Origin: Mycobacterium sp. M26
Lineage (GTDB): Bacteria > Actinomycetota > Actinomycetes > Mycobacteriales > Mycobacteriaceae
Length of the DNA stretch: 64,000 bases
Direction of reading: 5' to 3'
Assembly: GCF_001494595.1 (NCBI RefSeq)
Contig: NZ_LN929908.1
Coordinates: 2,889,716 to 2,953,715 of the forward strand
A program made the translations under genes and the position numbers. A model generated the notes under the pieces. That model ran no database searches. It was not told where the DNA came from and saw nothing but the letters and a program-made list of their open reading frames with translations. Below are positions 18,040 through 27,180 of this stretch, piece by piece; within the stretch, counting starts at the first letter, position 1; each line of letters opens with the position of its first letter.

Positions 18040-18072
18040 TGTGTGCCCGTCGGCCCCGCCGGCGGGCACACA
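18040..18072 (+). terminator. Hairpin terminator after sigB
   Basis: Perfect 10-bp arms TGTGTGCCCG (18040-18049) and CGGGCACACA (18063-18072) enclose a 13-nt loop, 14 bp after the sigB stop. No T tract follows. It probably separates sigB from ideR transcription. Confidence 0.7.
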
Positions 18073-18146
18073 GCTGTCTGCCGACGGTGTTGTCCGACCA
18101 TTCGCCCAGCAGCGCCAGTAGACTCGTCGACGACGAAGGGTGACCT

Positions 18147-18839
18147 ATGAACGACTTGGTCGATACCACCGAGATGTACCTCCGGACCATCTACGACCTC
18201 GAAGAAGAGGGTGTGACGCCGCTGCGCGCACGCATCGCGGAGCGGCTGGAGCAAAGCGGCCCGACGGTCAGCCAGACCGTCGCCCGGATGGAACGTGACG
18301 GACTGCTGCACGTGGCCGGTGACCGCCACCTCGAACTGACCGAGAAGGGCCGCGCGCTGGCCATTTCGGTGATGCGCAAGCACCGGTTGGCCGAGCGCCT
18401 GCTCGTTGACGTGATCGGGCTGCCCTGGGAGGAAGTCCACGCCGAGGCCTGCCGCTGGGAGCACGTCATGAGTGACGATGTCGAGCGCAGGCTGGTCAAG
18501 GTGCTCGACGACCCGACGGTGTCCCCGTTCGGCAACCCGATTCCCGGCCTGGCGCTGCTGGGCCTGGACAGCCGCGTCCAGCACCCCGACTACAACCTGG
18601 TGCGCCTCACCGAACTGCCTGCCGGCTCGCCGGTCGCGGTGGTCGTGCGGCAGCTCACCGAGCATGTTCAGGGCGATGTCGCGCTGATCAGCCGACTCAA
18701 GGATGCCGGTGTGGTGCCCAACGCCCGGGTGCAGGTGGAGAACAACCCGAACGGCAGCGTCACGATCATTATCGGCGGCCACGAGAACGTCGACCTGCCG
18801 CATGAGATGGCCCACGCGGTGAAGGTCGAGAAGGTCTAG
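18147..18839 (+). CDS. ideR: Iron-dependent repressor IdeR (DtxR family)
   Basis: Fe2+-activated dimeric regulator of siderophore synthesis, iron storage and iron uptake. The winged helix occupies residues 1-73 (VSQTVARMERDGLL is the recognition helix region). All metal ligands are in place: M10, C102, E105 and H106 for the primary site, H79, E83 and H98 for the ancillary site. The C-terminal SH3-like domain (about 150-230) is present. At 230 residues it is full length. Start ATG 18147 follows AAGGGTGACC. Confidence 0.96.
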   Translation: MNDLVDTTEMYLRTIYDLEEEGVTPLRARIAERLEQSGPTVSQTVARMERDGLLHVAGDRHLELTEKGRALAISVMRKHRLAERLLVDVIGLPWEEVHAEACRWEHVMSDDVERRLVKVLDDPTVSPFGNPIPGLALLGLDSRVQHPDYNLVRLTELPAGSPVAVVVRQLTEHVQGDVALISRLKDAGVVPNARVQVENNPNGSVTIIIGGHENVDLPHEMAHAVKVEKV

Positions 18840-18845
18840 CACCAC

Positions 18846-19904
18846 CTAGACCGCCCGGCGCCCGAAGATCCGGCGCGGCGGTAGCTGCACCCCGAGGCGT
18901 TTGGCCAGCCGGTATCCGGTTCCGGCGAGTTCGCGAATCTGCTCGGGGCGCATCCCGGACTGCAGCGCGGTGTCGAGCATGCCCGCCATCCGATGCTCGG
19001 GATCCACACGCAGCGCCGCCTCCAACGACAGCCCCGCCAGCGGCCCGTCACCACGCGCATAGGCCGAAAAGGCCAGCAGGACAAGCGCTTCCACGCGCCA
19101 CAGGCTGGGCAGGCTGCGCGCCAGCAAGGCCCACAACGTCTCGGCCTCCCCCGCTCCCGACCCGACCGCCAGCGCGTAGAGCGTGTCGCGCACCGCGACG
19201 TCGGTGATCGCACACGCTAGCGCGGCCAGCTCGTCGTCCTCGAGGTGTTCCCCGGCGCTGACCCTGGCGGCCGCGGCGATCGTGGCCTCGACGTCACGGC
19301 GCACGCAGGCGTCGGTGTCGGCACGCCAGGCCGGGTCCTTCTCGATGGCGCAGCGCCCGATCAGGTCGATCAGCGACTCGGCGTGCGCCGGGTCGGCCAG
19401 CGCGATCACCGCCTGCAGGTCGGCGCGCCGCCCGTAGAGCCGTCGGCCGTCGAGTACCGCGGCGGCGGCCAGCGGGGACGCCATCGGATCCTCGACCGGC
19501 CCGCTCTCCTCGCAGCCGTCAGCGCAGTGCCACGTGCCACCGGCCTCGATCCGGTCGACCACATGCGCGGCGTACAGCGACATCTGCTCGTCGGCCAGTG
19601 CGGCGCCCAGCGCATCGCACAGTTCGCGGTAATCGTCGTTGCACATCGGGCAGGGTGCGCCCTTGTCGTCGACGATGACGGCGATCACGGACTCGGCACC
19701 CGAGCCGGAGGCCAGGTCGACGAGATGCCCGACCCCGCCGGCCAGGGCATCGGTGAGGTCGGCACGCATGACGGCACCCATCTGGCCGTGCTCGAGGGCG
19801 ATGAGCACCAGGGAGTGCTCAGGGACGAATCCCAGGACAGCGGGAATGGCGGCGATGAGGGCGCCGGGACGATTGATCCGGTAATCGGGGCGGTAGGTGG
19901 TCAT
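18846..19904 (-). CDS. DUF4192 family protein
   Basis: A 352-residue conserved actinobacterial protein (Rv2712c equivalent). The family signature is at the N terminus: INRPGALIAAIPAVLGFVPE followed by SLVLIALEHG and a VMRADL strand. A CPMC motif near residue 94 and a Cys pair around CADGCEE near 130 are notable. The C-terminal part has a TPR-like pattern (ALVLLAFSAYARGDGPLAGL). No enzyme motif is recognised. It converges on ideR with a 6-bp gap and diverges from sthA. Confidence 0.8.
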   Translation of the reverse strand: MTTYRPDYRINRPGALIAAIPAVLGFVPEHSLVLIALEHGQMGAVMRADLTDALAGGVGHLVDLASGSGAESVIAVIVDDKGAPCPMCNDDYRELCDALGAALADEQMSLYAAHVVDRIEAGGTWHCADGCEESGPVEDPMASPLAAAAVLDGRRLYGRRADLQAVIALADPAHAESLIDLIGRCAIEKDPAWRADTDACVRRDVEATIAAAARVSAGEHLEDDELAALACAITDVAVRDTLYALAVGSGAGEAETLWALLARSLPSLWRVEALVLLAFSAYARGDGPLAGLSLEAALRVDPEHRMAGMLDTALQSGMRPEQIRELAGTGYRLAKRLGVQLPPRRIFGRRAV

Positions 19905-20064
19905 GGCCCCGACGCTGTCAACAATCCCCGTCAGGACCCCGTCCGCCGACCTCCTTCGCCCGTCAACCTGTGGATGAAATCCGGTCTGGGGATGACGCAG
20001 TGTTCACGTCGTATTGACACCGTCGGCATGCGAGATTCGGCAAACCGGCGTACACCTGTTGCTC

Positions 20065-21477
20065 ATGGGAGTGGAATACGACCTCGTCGTCATCGGCTCG
20101 GGTCCCGGCGGGCAGAAGGCTGCCATCGCCGCGGCCAAGCTCGGCAAGACGGTGGCGATCATCGAGCGCGGCCGGATGCTCGGCGGTGTCTGTGTGAACA
20201 CCGGAACCATCCCGTCGAAGACACTGCGCGAAGCGGTGCTCTACCTGACCGGCATGAGCCAGCGCGAACTGTACGGTGCCAGCTACCGGGTCAAGGAGAA
20301 GATCACCCCGGCCGACCTGCTCGCCCGCACCCAGCACGTCATCGGCAAAGAGATCGACGTGGTGCGAAACCAGTTGATGCGCAACAAAATCGAGCTGTAC
20401 ACCGGTCTCGGCCGATTCCTCGACGACCACACGATCCTGGTGGAGGATCCGACCCGCGCCGAGCGCATCACCGTCAGCGGCCGCTACATCATCATCGCGA
20501 CGGGCACCGTTCCCGCTCGGCCCCCCGGCGTCGCGTTCGACGAGAACCGGGTGCTGGACTCCGACGGCATCCTGGACCTCAAAACCATCCCGTCGTCGAT
20601 GGTGGTCGTCGGCGCGGGCGTGATCGGCATCGAGTACGCCTCGATGTTCGCCGCCCTGGGAACCAAGGTCACCGTGGTGGAGAAGCGCGACTCGATGCTG
20701 GAGTTCTGCGACCCCGAGATCGTCGAGTCGCTGCGCTTCCACCTGCGGGACCTGGCGGTGACGTTCCGGTTCGGCGAAGAGGTCACCGCGGTCGACGTCG
20801 GCGAGAACGGCACCGTCACCACCTTGGCCAGCGGCAAGCAGATCCCGGCCGAGACGGTGATGTACTCGGCGGGACGCCAGGGCCAGACCGACGGGCTCGA
20901 CCTGCCCAATGCCGGCCTGGAGGCCGACAACCGCGGCCGAATCTTCGTCGACGACAAGACTTTCCAGACCAAGGTCGATCACATCTACGCTGTCGGCGAC
21001 GTCATCGGCTTCCCGGCGCTGGCCGCCACCTCGATGGAGCAGGGCCGGCTGGCCGCCTACCACGCCTTCGGCGAACCGACCGCCGGCATCACCGCCCTGC
21101 AGCCGATCGGCATCTACTCCATCCCCGAGGTGTCTTACGTCGGCGCCACCGAGGTCGAACTCACCAAGGACTCCATCCCCTACGAGGTCGGCGTCTCGCG
21201 CTACCGCGAACTGGCCCGCGGCCAGATCGCCGGCGACTCCTACGGCATGCTCAAGCTGCTGGTGTCCACCGAGGACCTCAAGCTGCTCGGCGTCCATATC
21301 TTCGGCACCAATGCCACCGAGATGGTGCACATCGGCCAGGCCGTGATGGGCTGTGGCGGCACCGTGGAATACCTGGTGGACGCGGTGTTCAACTACCCGA
21401 CGTTCTCCGAGGCCTACAAGGTGGCCGCGCTGGACGTGATGAACAAGATGCGCGCACTGAGCCAGTTCCGGAAGTGA
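20065..21477 (+). CDS. sthA: Soluble pyridine nucleotide transhydrogenase
   Basis: FAD-dependent cytoplasmic enzyme that transfers hydride between NADPH and NAD+. The FAD-binding motif [12 protein letters not shown] is at residues 9-20. The region equivalent to the redox disulfide of disulfide reductases reads [13 protein letters not shown], with only one cysteine, as expected for transhydrogenases rather than lipoamide dehydrogenases. The NAD-binding motif is [14 protein letters not shown]; the second FAD site is [14 protein letters not shown]. At 470 residues it is full length. Start ATG 20065 is supported by similarity; its ribosome-binding site is weak. Confidence 0.93.
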   Translation: MGVEYDLVVIGSGPGGQKAAIAAAKLGKTVAIIERGRMLGGVCVNTGTIPSKTLREAVLYLTGMSQRELYGASYRVKEKITPADLLARTQHVIGKEIDVVRNQLMRNKIELYTGLGRFLDDHTILVEDPTRAERITVSGRYIIIATGTVPARPPGVAFDENRVLDSDGILDLKTIPSSMVVVGAGVIGIEYASMFAALGTKVTVVEKRDSMLEFCDPEIVESLRFHLRDLAVTFRFGEEVTAVDVGENGTVTTLASGKQIPAETVMYSAGRQGQTDGLDLPNAGLEADNRGRIFVDDKTFQTKVDHIYAVGDVIGFPALAATSMEQGRLAAYHAFGEPTAGITALQPIGIYSIPEVSYVGATEVELTKDSIPYEVGVSRYRELARGQIAGDSYGMLKLLVSTEDLKLLGVHIFGTNATEMVHIGQAVMGCGGTVEYLVDAVFNYPTFSEAYKVAALDVMNKMRALSQFRK

Positions 21478-21481
21478 GCGG

Positions 21482-22267
21482 CTAACACTCGCTGGCGAAC
21501 GTGTTGGGCGCGGCATCGCCGGGTCCGCCGGCCTCGGCACGCTTGAGCAGGGCCGCGGTCGCGGCATCGAACGGCGCCGAGAACGAGACGCTGTCCTGGC
21601 AGCCGCCGGCGTCGCGGCCTCCGATCACGCCGACCACCTCGGGTCCCTTGATCCACGGGGCCCCGCTGGTGCCGTCCACCAGGCCGCCGCACTGCAGGGT
21701 CTGGAAACCGCCGGTGTCGACGCTGGCGATGGTGTCGCAGCTGATCGGGTCACCGCCCACCCCGAGCGGATAGCCGACGATCGTCACCTGGCTGAACTCC
21801 GTCGGGGTGGCCCCGAGATCCAGGGCGGCACCGGCCGCGGTCTCGATCGAGCCGCCGGACGGCCGGCTCACCCGCAGGAAGGCGTAATCGGCCATCGGGT
21901 CCTGGGTGGCCACCCAACGGGGGTCGAGGTAGACGGCATCGACGGTCCAGATGTTCGCCGGGTCGGCCTTGTCGGCGAATCCGGGCACGAACGTGGCGGG
22001 ATAGCCGTCGGCCAGGCAATGCGCGGCGGTCAGCACCAGATTCTTGGAGGCCGAACGGACCACCGATCCGGTGCAGGTGTGGGTGTCGGTGGCGCCCAGG
22101 AACAGCGCTCCCACCGCAGGCCGGGGTGTCACCGCCCGGGCCGTGATGGCCTCCCCTTCGGGCTCGGTGCGCCCGGCAGCCTTGGCCGGGGGCTCGGCAG
22201 CCTGCTGACAGCCCGCCAGCAGCACGGCGGCCGCTGTGATGCTCACCGCCGCCACAACCGTCCGCAT
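21482..22267 (-). CDS. Lipoprotein trypsin-like serine protease
   Basis: A 261-residue secreted protein. The signal peptide ends in the lipobox LLAGC (Cys20), so the mature protein should be acylated and tethered to the outer face of the membrane. The chymotrypsin-fold triad is visible: TAAHCL (His83), MADYAFLRV (Asp127) and GTSGAPW (Ser201). The linker after Cys20 is Ala/Pro/Glu rich. It ends 4 bp after the sthA stop on the opposite strand and has no counterpart between sthA and the PAC2 gene in M. tuberculosis, so it is an accessory gene. Substrate unknown. Confidence 0.85.
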   Translation of the reverse strand: MRTVVAAVSITAAAVLLAGCQQAAEPPAKAAGRTEPEGEAITARAVTPRPAVGALFLGATDTHTCTGSVVRSASKNLVLTAAHCLADGYPATFVPGFADKADPANIWTVDAVYLDPRWVATQDPMADYAFLRVSRPSGGSIETAAGAALDLGATPTEFSQVTIVGYPLGVGGDPISCDTIASVDTGGFQTLQCGGLVDGTSGAPWIKGPEVVGVIGGRDAGGCQDSVSFSAPFDAATAALLKRAEAGGPGDAAPNTFASEC

Positions 22268-22435
22268 CAGGAGATCATGCCTGATCTCGCCTGCGAGCAG
22301 GGAACGAGCGCACCGGCGCCTGCGTTGTGCAGACGAGGGCTCCCCCCGATGGCGCCCGGCCGGATCTGCGAGACACTAGGGGTCACGGTATGCGGGCGAC
22401 GACGACGTCCCCAGACACCGCGAGGAGGCGAAACG

Positions 22436-23410
22436 ATGGCTGACGAGCACGGACAGCACTATCAACCCGAGCCGACCGGGATGTACGAGCTGGAGTTCCC
22501 GGCACCGCAACTGTCCTCGTCCGACGGGCGCGGACCCGTCCTGCTGCATGCCCTGGAGGGGTTCTCCGACGCCGGCCACGCCATCCACCTGGCTGCCGAG
22601 CACCTGCGCAACGTCCTGGACACCGAGCTGGTCGCCTCGTTCGCCATCGACGAGCTGCTGGACTACCGGTCACGCCGGCCGGTGATGACGTTCAAGACCG
22701 ACCACTTCACCAACTACGAAGAGCCGGAGCTGAACCTCTACGCCCTCCACGACAGCATGGGGACGCCGTTTCTGCTGCTCGCGGGGCTGGAGCCGGACCT
22801 GAAGTGGGAACGCTTCGTCACCGCGGTGCGCCTGCTGGCCGAGCGACTCGGGGTGCGCCAGACCATCGGTCTGGGCACCATTCCGATGGCGGTGCCGCAT
22901 ACCCGCCCGGTGTCGATGACCGCCCACTCGAACAACCGCGAACTCATCGCCGACATCCAGCCCTGGGTCGGTGAGGTGCAGGTTCCGGGCAGCGTGTCGA
23001 ACCTGCTGGAGTACCGGATGGCCCAGCACGGCCACGAGGTCGTCGGCTTCACCGTGCACGTCCCGCACTATCTGGCCCAGACCGACTACCCCATCGCCGC
23101 CGAGGCGCTGCTGGAACAGGTCGCGAGGACGACTTCGCTGCAGCTGCCGCTGCGCGCCCTCACCGACGCCGGTGCGGCCGTCCGGACCAAGATCGATGAG
23201 CAGGTAGAGGCCAGTCCCGAGGTCGCTCAAGTGGTGACGGCGCTGGAGCGCCAGTACGATGCATTCGTTGCCGCGCAGGAGAACCGGTCGCTGTTGGCAC
23301 GCGACGAGGAACTCCCCAGCGGGGACGAACTCGCCGGGGAGTTCGAGCGATTCCTGGCCCAGCACGCCGAGGACTTCAAGGACGGTTTCACCGACGACGG
23401 CGAGACCTGA
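22436..23410 (+). CDS. PAC2-family protein (proteasome assembly chaperone-like)
   Basis: A 324-residue member of the PAC2 family (Rv2714 equivalent), structurally related to eukaryotic proteasome assembly chaperones and archaeal PbaB. Landmarks: LLHALEGFSDAGHAIHLAAEHL near the N terminus (split by the family core), FTNYEEPELNLY, LLLAGLEPDLKWERF and GTIPMAVPHTRPVSMTAHSN. Start ATG 22436 follows GAGGAGGCGAAACG. No signal peptide. Role in mycobacteria is not established; the next gene, 20-30 bp downstream, is an alpha/beta hydrolase and probably cotranscribed. Confidence 0.85.
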   Translation: MADEHGQHYQPEPTGMYELEFPAPQLSSSDGRGPVLLHALEGFSDAGHAIHLAAEHLRNVLDTELVASFAIDELLDYRSRRPVMTFKTDHFTNYEEPELNLYALHDSMGTPFLLLAGLEPDLKWERFVTAVRLLAERLGVRQTIGLGTIPMAVPHTRPVSMTAHSNNRELIADIQPWVGEVQVPGSVSNLLEYRMAQHGHEVVGFTVHVPHYLAQTDYPIAAEALLEQVARTTSLQLPLRALTDAGAAVRTKIDEQVEASPEVAQVVTALERQYDAFVAAQENRSLLARDEELPSGDELAGEFERFLAQHAEDFKDGFTDDGET

Positions 23411-23442
23411 CGACAGTCCCCGCACCGACAATGAGGTTGGAG

Positions 23443-24465
23443 ATGCCGCAGCGAAAGCCCAATCTGCAGCCGGTGCGGGAAGTCACGCCCACCCTGCACT
23501 TCAAGACCATCCACGGTTACCGTCGTGCCTTCCGCGTCGCCGGTTCCGGACCGGTGCTACTGCTCATCCACGGGATCGGCGACAACTCGACGACCTGGCA
23601 TTCGGTGCACAGCAAGCTGGCGCAGCGGTTCACCGTGATCGCACCCGATCTGCTGGGTCACGGCCAGTCCGACAAACCCCGCGCGGACTACTCGGTGGCC
23701 GCCTACGCCAACGGCATGCGTGACCTGCTCAGCGTGCTCGACATCGACAAGGTCACCGTCGTCGGGCACTCCCTGGGCGGCGGGGTGGCCATGCAGTTCG
23801 CCTACCAGTTCCCGCAACTGGTCGAACGGCTGATCCTCGTCGGCGCCGGCGGGGTGACCAAGGACGTCAACATCGCGCTGCGGCTGGCGTCGCTGCCGTT
23901 GGGCGGCGAGGCGCTGGCACTGCTGCGGCTGCCGATGGTGCTCCCCGCGCTGCAGGTGGCCGGCCGCGCGCTGGGCACCGTGTTCGGGTCCACCGGCCTG
24001 GGCCGCGATATCCCCGATGCGCTGCGGATCCTGACCGATCTGCCCGAGCCGACCGCATCCTCGGCGTTCACCCGCACACTGCGCTCGGTGGTGGATTGGC
24101 GTGGCCAGGTGGTGACCATGCTCGACCGATGTTATCTGACGGAATCCGTTCCCGTGCAACTGATTTGGGGCGAGCAGGACGCCGTCATCCCGGTGGGTCA
24201 CGCCAAGATGGCACACTCCGCCATGCCCGGTTCGCAGCTGGAGATCTTCGCGCGATCCGGGCATTTCCCGTTCCATGACGATCCCGACCGGTTCGTCGAA
24301 GTGGTGGAACGGTTCATCGACGCCACCGCACCTGCCGAATACGACCAGAATGCGCTTCGGGATCTGTTGCGGACCGGGATCAGTGAGCGATCGGTGACCG
24401 GCTCGCTGGACACCCGGGTCGCAGTTCTCGACGCGATGGGCACCGACGAACGCAGCGCCACCTGA
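23443..24465 (+). CDS. Alpha/beta hydrolase
   Basis: A 340-residue cytoplasmic alpha/beta hydrolase (Rv2715 equivalent). The oxyanion-hole motif is LLLIHGIGDNSTTW; the nucleophile elbow is VVGHSLGGGVAM; the acid is in WGEQDAVIP and the histidine in RSGHFPFHDDP. A cap region of about 70 residues lies between 140 and 215. ATG 23443 (MPQRKPN) is preferred because GGTTGGAG precedes it; ATG 23431 is in frame. The gene follows PAC2 closely. Substrate not evident. Confidence 0.85.
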   Translation: MPQRKPNLQPVREVTPTLHFKTIHGYRRAFRVAGSGPVLLLIHGIGDNSTTWHSVHSKLAQRFTVIAPDLLGHGQSDKPRADYSVAAYANGMRDLLSVLDIDKVTVVGHSLGGGVAMQFAYQFPQLVERLILVGAGGVTKDVNIALRLASLPLGGEALALLRLPMVLPALQVAGRALGTVFGSTGLGRDIPDALRILTDLPEPTASSAFTRTLRSVVDWRGQVVTMLDRCYLTESVPVQLIWGEQDAVIPVGHAKMAHSAMPGSQLEIFARSGHFPFHDDPDRFVEVVERFIDATAPAEYDQNALRDLLRTGISERSVTGSLDTRVAVLDAMGTDERSAT

Positions 24466-24504
24466 TCGATGCACTGGCGCGGGACAGCGCCGTAGAGTCG
24501 GTTC

Positions 24505-25191
24505 ATGACCGTCGACGTCGCCGTCCTGCGGGTATTCACCGATTCCGCGGGCAATCTCGGTAATCCGCTCGGAGTGGTGGACGCCGCGACCGTGCCACCT
24601 GCCGACCGGCAACGCATCGCCACCGAATTGGGTTACAGCGAAACGATTTTCATCGATCTACCCGAACCCGGGTCGACAACCGCACACGCCCACATCTTCA
24701 CCCCCGCCGTCGAGTTGCCCTTCGCCGGGCATCCGACCGTCGGAGCCGGGTGGTGGCTGCGCGAGCGGGGCACACCGGTGCACACCCTGCAGGTGCCCGC
24801 CGGCATCGTCCAGATCGGCCAGGACGGCGAGTTCACCACGGTGCGGGCGCGCGCCGAATGGTCTCCGGAGTTCGTGATCCACGACCTGGACTCCGTGGAC
24901 GACGTGCTGGCGGCCGACGCGGCCGACTACGCCGATGACGCCTATCACTACCTGTGGGCCTGGACGGACCGAGAGCGCGGCCACATCCGGTCCCGGATGT
25001 TCGCCAACGAGGTGGGCGTTCCGGAGGACGAGGCGACGGGGTCTGCTGCGGCCAGGATGACCGACTATCTGAGCCGCGACCTGGCCATCACGCAGGGCAA
25101 AGGGTCGCAGATCTCTACGACCTGGAGCCCGGAGGGCTGGGTGGTGATCGCCGGACGGGTGGTCGCCGACAGCTCGCGCCAGATCGACTGA
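24505..25191 (+). CDS. PhzF-family isomerase
   Basis: A 228-residue protein of the PhzF/diaminopimelate-epimerase fold superfamily. It shows [19 protein letters not shown] at the N terminus, [14 protein letters not shown] containing the glutamate equivalent to the catalytic Glu of Phz[20 protein letters not shown], and [16 protein letters not shown] toward the end. It is shorter than the usual 280 residues, as is Rv2716. No phenazine genes are nearby, so the label indicates family only. Confidence 0.83.
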   Translation: MTVDVAVLRVFTDSAGNLGNPLGVVDAATVPPADRQRIATELGYSETIFIDLPEPGSTTAHAHIFTPAVELPFAGHPTVGAGWWLRERGTPVHTLQVPAGIVQIGQDGEFTTVRARAEWSPEFVIHDLDSVDDVLAADAADYADDAYHYLWAWTDRERGHIRSRMFANEVGVPEDEATGSAAARMTDYLSRDLAITQGKGSQISTTWSPEGWVVIAGRVVADSSRQID

Positions 25192-25197
25192 GTCGGG

Positions 25198-25662
25198 TCA
25201 GCCCGAGGTGCCGACCTTACGGTGGGCCCGCAGCGCCTCGATCTCGCGTTCGAAATCCTCCGCTGAGCTGAACGACCGGTAGACCGAGGCGAATCGCAGG
25301 TAGGCGACCTCGTCGAGCTCGCGCAACGGACCCAGGATGGCCAGCCCCACTTCGTGACTGGGGATCTCCGGCGAACCCGCCGCGCGCACGGTGTCCTCGA
25401 CCTGCTGGGCGAGCAGATTCAGGGCGTCGTCATCGACCTGCCGGCCCTGGCAGGCCCGGCGGACGCCGCTGATGACCTTCTCCCGGCTGAACGGCTCGGT
25501 GACGCCGCTGCGCTTGACGACCGCCAGCACCGCGGTCTCCACGGTGGTGAACCGTCGCCCGCATTCCGGACAGGAGCGACGTCGGCGAATGGCCTGGCCC
25601 TCGTCGGTTTCGCGGGAGTCGACAACCCGGGAATCGGGATGACGGCAAAACGGACAGTGCAT
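25198..25662 (-). CDS. nrdR: Transcriptional repressor NrdR
   Basis: ATP/dATP-sensing repressor of ribonucleotide reductase genes. The N-terminal zinc ribbon is [18 protein letters not shown] plus [13 protein letters not shown]; an ATP-cone domain follows (about 50-140: [20 protein letters not shown], then [14 protein letters not shown]). Length is 154 residues, standard. The start is ATG 25662; the longer open frame upstream encodes non-conserved sequence. It converges on phzF with a 6-bp gap and lies downstream of the SOS-controlled LysM gene, as in M. tuberculosis (Rv2718c-Rv2719c). Confidence 0.95.
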   Translation of the reverse strand: MHCPFCRHPDSRVVDSRETDEGQAIRRRRSCPECGRRFTTVETAVLAVVKRSGVTEPFSREKVISGVRRACQGRQVDDDALNLLAQQVEDTVRAAGSPEIPSHEVGLAILGPLRELDEVAYLRFASVYRSFSSAEDFEREIEALRAHRKVGTSG

Positions 25663-25760
25663 GACCGCTCCTTCGCCGCCGCAGCCGGGTGATGTGAACC
25701 ACCCAGAGCCTACCCGCGGCGTCCACCGGGGTGCGCCGACGCCACCCATGGTGGTGCGGA

Positions 25761-26243
25761 TCAGCCGATGGGGGCGATAAGGGTCTGGCCGGCGTCCAGG
25801 GCGGCCGAGTCGAGCTTGTTGAGATCGCGGATCCGCTCCACCACCTGCGACACCGGCGCGTCCGGGGCGACCCGGGAGGCGACCTGCTGCAGCGTCTCAC
25901 CGGCCTGCACCCGGACCACCGCCAGCTGGTCGGGCACCTGCGCGGGCGCCACTTCGGCCGAACTGAAGTGGAAGACCGAACCCAGCCACAGCGTGATCAG
26001 CGCCGCGAGGCCGGCCAGCACGATGGTCACCGTGGTACTCACCGGCTTGCGGGTGTGCACTGCCCGGGAGACCCCGATCCCGCTGCCCTGGTAGCGCAGG
26101 GGCGCCACCGCCGGACGCGCCGGCCCGGGGCGCTGGCTGCGGTTCCGCGCCGGGCGTACCCGGTACCCGGTGACCGGACCGTCGGCCTGCCGGCGGTACT
26201 CCGACGGCCATGCCACCACCTGCCGATCGTCGATGACTGTCAT
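25761..26243 (-). CDS. SOS-induced LysM-domain membrane protein (Rv2719c/ChiZ-like)
   Basis: A 160-residue protein with a basic, Pro/Arg-rich cytoplasmic N terminus (about 1-65), one transmembrane helix ([20 protein letters not shown], about 69-88) and an extracellular C-terminal LysM domain ([20 protein letters not shown] and [12 protein letters not shown]) for peptidoglycan binding. The M. tuberculosis homologue is DNA-damage induced and affects cell division and cell wall hydrolysis. Start ATG 26243. Its upstream region, shared with divergent lexA, holds a LexA box and a RecA-NDp promoter, so damage induction is strongly supported here. Confidence 0.87.
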   Translation of the reverse strand: MTVIDDRQVVAWPSEYRRQADGPVTGYRVRPARNRSQRPGPARPAVAPLRYQGSGIGVSRAVHTRKPVSTTVTIVLAGLAALITLWLGSVFHFSSAEVAPAQVPDQLAVVRVQAGETLQQVASRVAPDAPVSQVVERIRDLNKLDSAALDAGQTLIAPIG

Positions 26244-26296
26244 GTCCGCTCCTTCCTCCGAGGCGCCCACTGTTCGCTCTTGTGTTCGAAATATAC

Positions 26297-26312
26297 TCGA
26301 TCATCTGTTCGA
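26297..26312. promoter_or_regulatory. LexA (SOS) box between the LysM gene and lexA
   Basis: TCGATCATCTGTTCGA is a near-palindrome close to the mycobacterial SOS box TCGAAC-N4-GTTCGA (one mismatch). It lies 54 bp upstream of the LysM gene start and probably controls that gene. Two further half-sites (GTTCGAA at 26284 and TCGAACAT at 26317) flank it. Confidence 0.7.
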
Positions 26313-26340
26313 TACTCGAACATGCGAGCGAGCGTGTCGG

Positions 26341-26363
26341 AAGAATAAAACGGGCCACCGACA
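26341..26363 (-). promoter_or_regulatory. RecA-NDp (PafBC-type) promoter of the LysM gene
   Basis: Minus strand reads TTGTCGGTGG (26363-26354), a 7-nt spacer, then TATTCT (26346-26341). This matches the LexA-independent DNA-damage promoter described in mycobacteria as RecA-NDp and attributed to the PafBC activator. It points toward the LysM gene, about 100 bp upstream of its ATG. The same arrangement occurs at recA (55106-55128). Confidence 0.75.
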
Positions 26364-26409
26364 AGTTTCGGCGGCCGGGATTCGAACACCGCGACACGAT
26401 GCGACACGG

Positions 26410-26425
26410 TCGAACAAATGTTTGA
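26410..26425. promoter_or_regulatory. LexA (SOS) box in the lexA promoter
   Basis: TCGAACAAATGTTTGA matches the mycobacterial SOS box with one change in the right arm. It lies 33-48 bp upstream of the lexA ATG, the position expected for autorepression. Confidence 0.8.
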
Positions 26426-26457
26426 TTGTGTCCCCGCGGGGGACTACATTCGGCGCT

Positions 26458-27168
26458 ATGAGTGACCGCAGTGACACATCGTCTTCTTCGTCGGGTACCG
26501 ACACCAGCCGCCGCGACGGGGGTCCCGATTCAGGTTTGACCGAGCGGCAGCGGACCATTCTCGAGGTCATCCGCACCTCCGTCACCACCCGTGGCTATCC
26601 CCCGAGCATCCGGGAGATCGGCGACGCCGTGGGACTCACCTCGACGTCCTCAGTGGCCCACCAGCTGCGCACCCTGGAGCGCAAGGGCTACCTGCGCCGG
26701 GATGCCAACCGGCCCCGCGCCGTCGATGTCCGCAGCGCCGATGATCTGCCGACGCCGCCGGTCACCGAGGTCGCCGGCTCCGATGCACTGCCGGAGCCGA
26801 CGTTCGTACCGGTGCTGGGCCGCATCGCCGCCGGCGGTCCGATCCTCGCCGAGGAGGCCGTCGAAGACGTCTTCCCGCTGCCGCGTGAGCTGGTCGGCGA
26901 GGGTTCGCTGTTCCTGCTGAAGGTGGTCGGCGAATCGATGGTGGATGCCGCCATCTGTGACGGCGACTGGGTGGTGGTGCGTCAGCAGAACGTCGCCGAC
27001 AACGGCGACATCGTGGCGGCGATGATCGACGGCGAGGCCACGGTCAAGACGTTCAAGCGGACCGGCGGCCAGGTGTGGCTGATGCCGCACAACCCGGCGT
27101 TCGATCCGATCCCCGGTAACGACGCCGCCATCCTGGGCAAGGTCGTCACCGTCATTCGCAAGATCTGA
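26458..27168 (+). CDS. lexA: SOS repressor LexA
   Basis: Transcriptional repressor of the DNA-damage regulon that self-cleaves when bound to RecA filaments. A Ser/Thr-rich N terminus (about 1-25) precedes the winged-helix DNA-binding domain ([33 protein letters not shown]). The cleavage bond is Ala125-Gly126 in GRIAAGGPI, with catalytic Ser160 in VVGESMVD and Lys197 in ATVKTFKR. The start is ATG 26458, directly after the SOS box; the longer open frame runs through the regulatory region. At 236 residues it is full length. Confidence 0.96.
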   Translation: MSDRSDTSSSSSGTDTSRRDGGPDSGLTERQRTILEVIRTSVTTRGYPPSIREIGDAVGLTSTSSVAHQLRTLERKGYLRRDANRPRAVDVRSADDLPTPPVTEVAGSDALPEPTFVPVLGRIAAGGPILAEEAVEDVFPLPRELVGEGSLFLLKVVGESMVDAAICDGDWVVVRQQNVADNGDIVAAMIDGEATVKTFKRTGGQVWLMPHNPAFDPIPGNDAAILGKVVTVIRKI

Positions 27169-27180
27169 CGGGGCGCCGGG

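Noticed and set aside
19245-21485. 746-codon plus-strand open frame across the DUF4192 gene and sthA
   Set aside because: Antisense to one gene and out of frame with the other; Arg/Gly-rich without domains.
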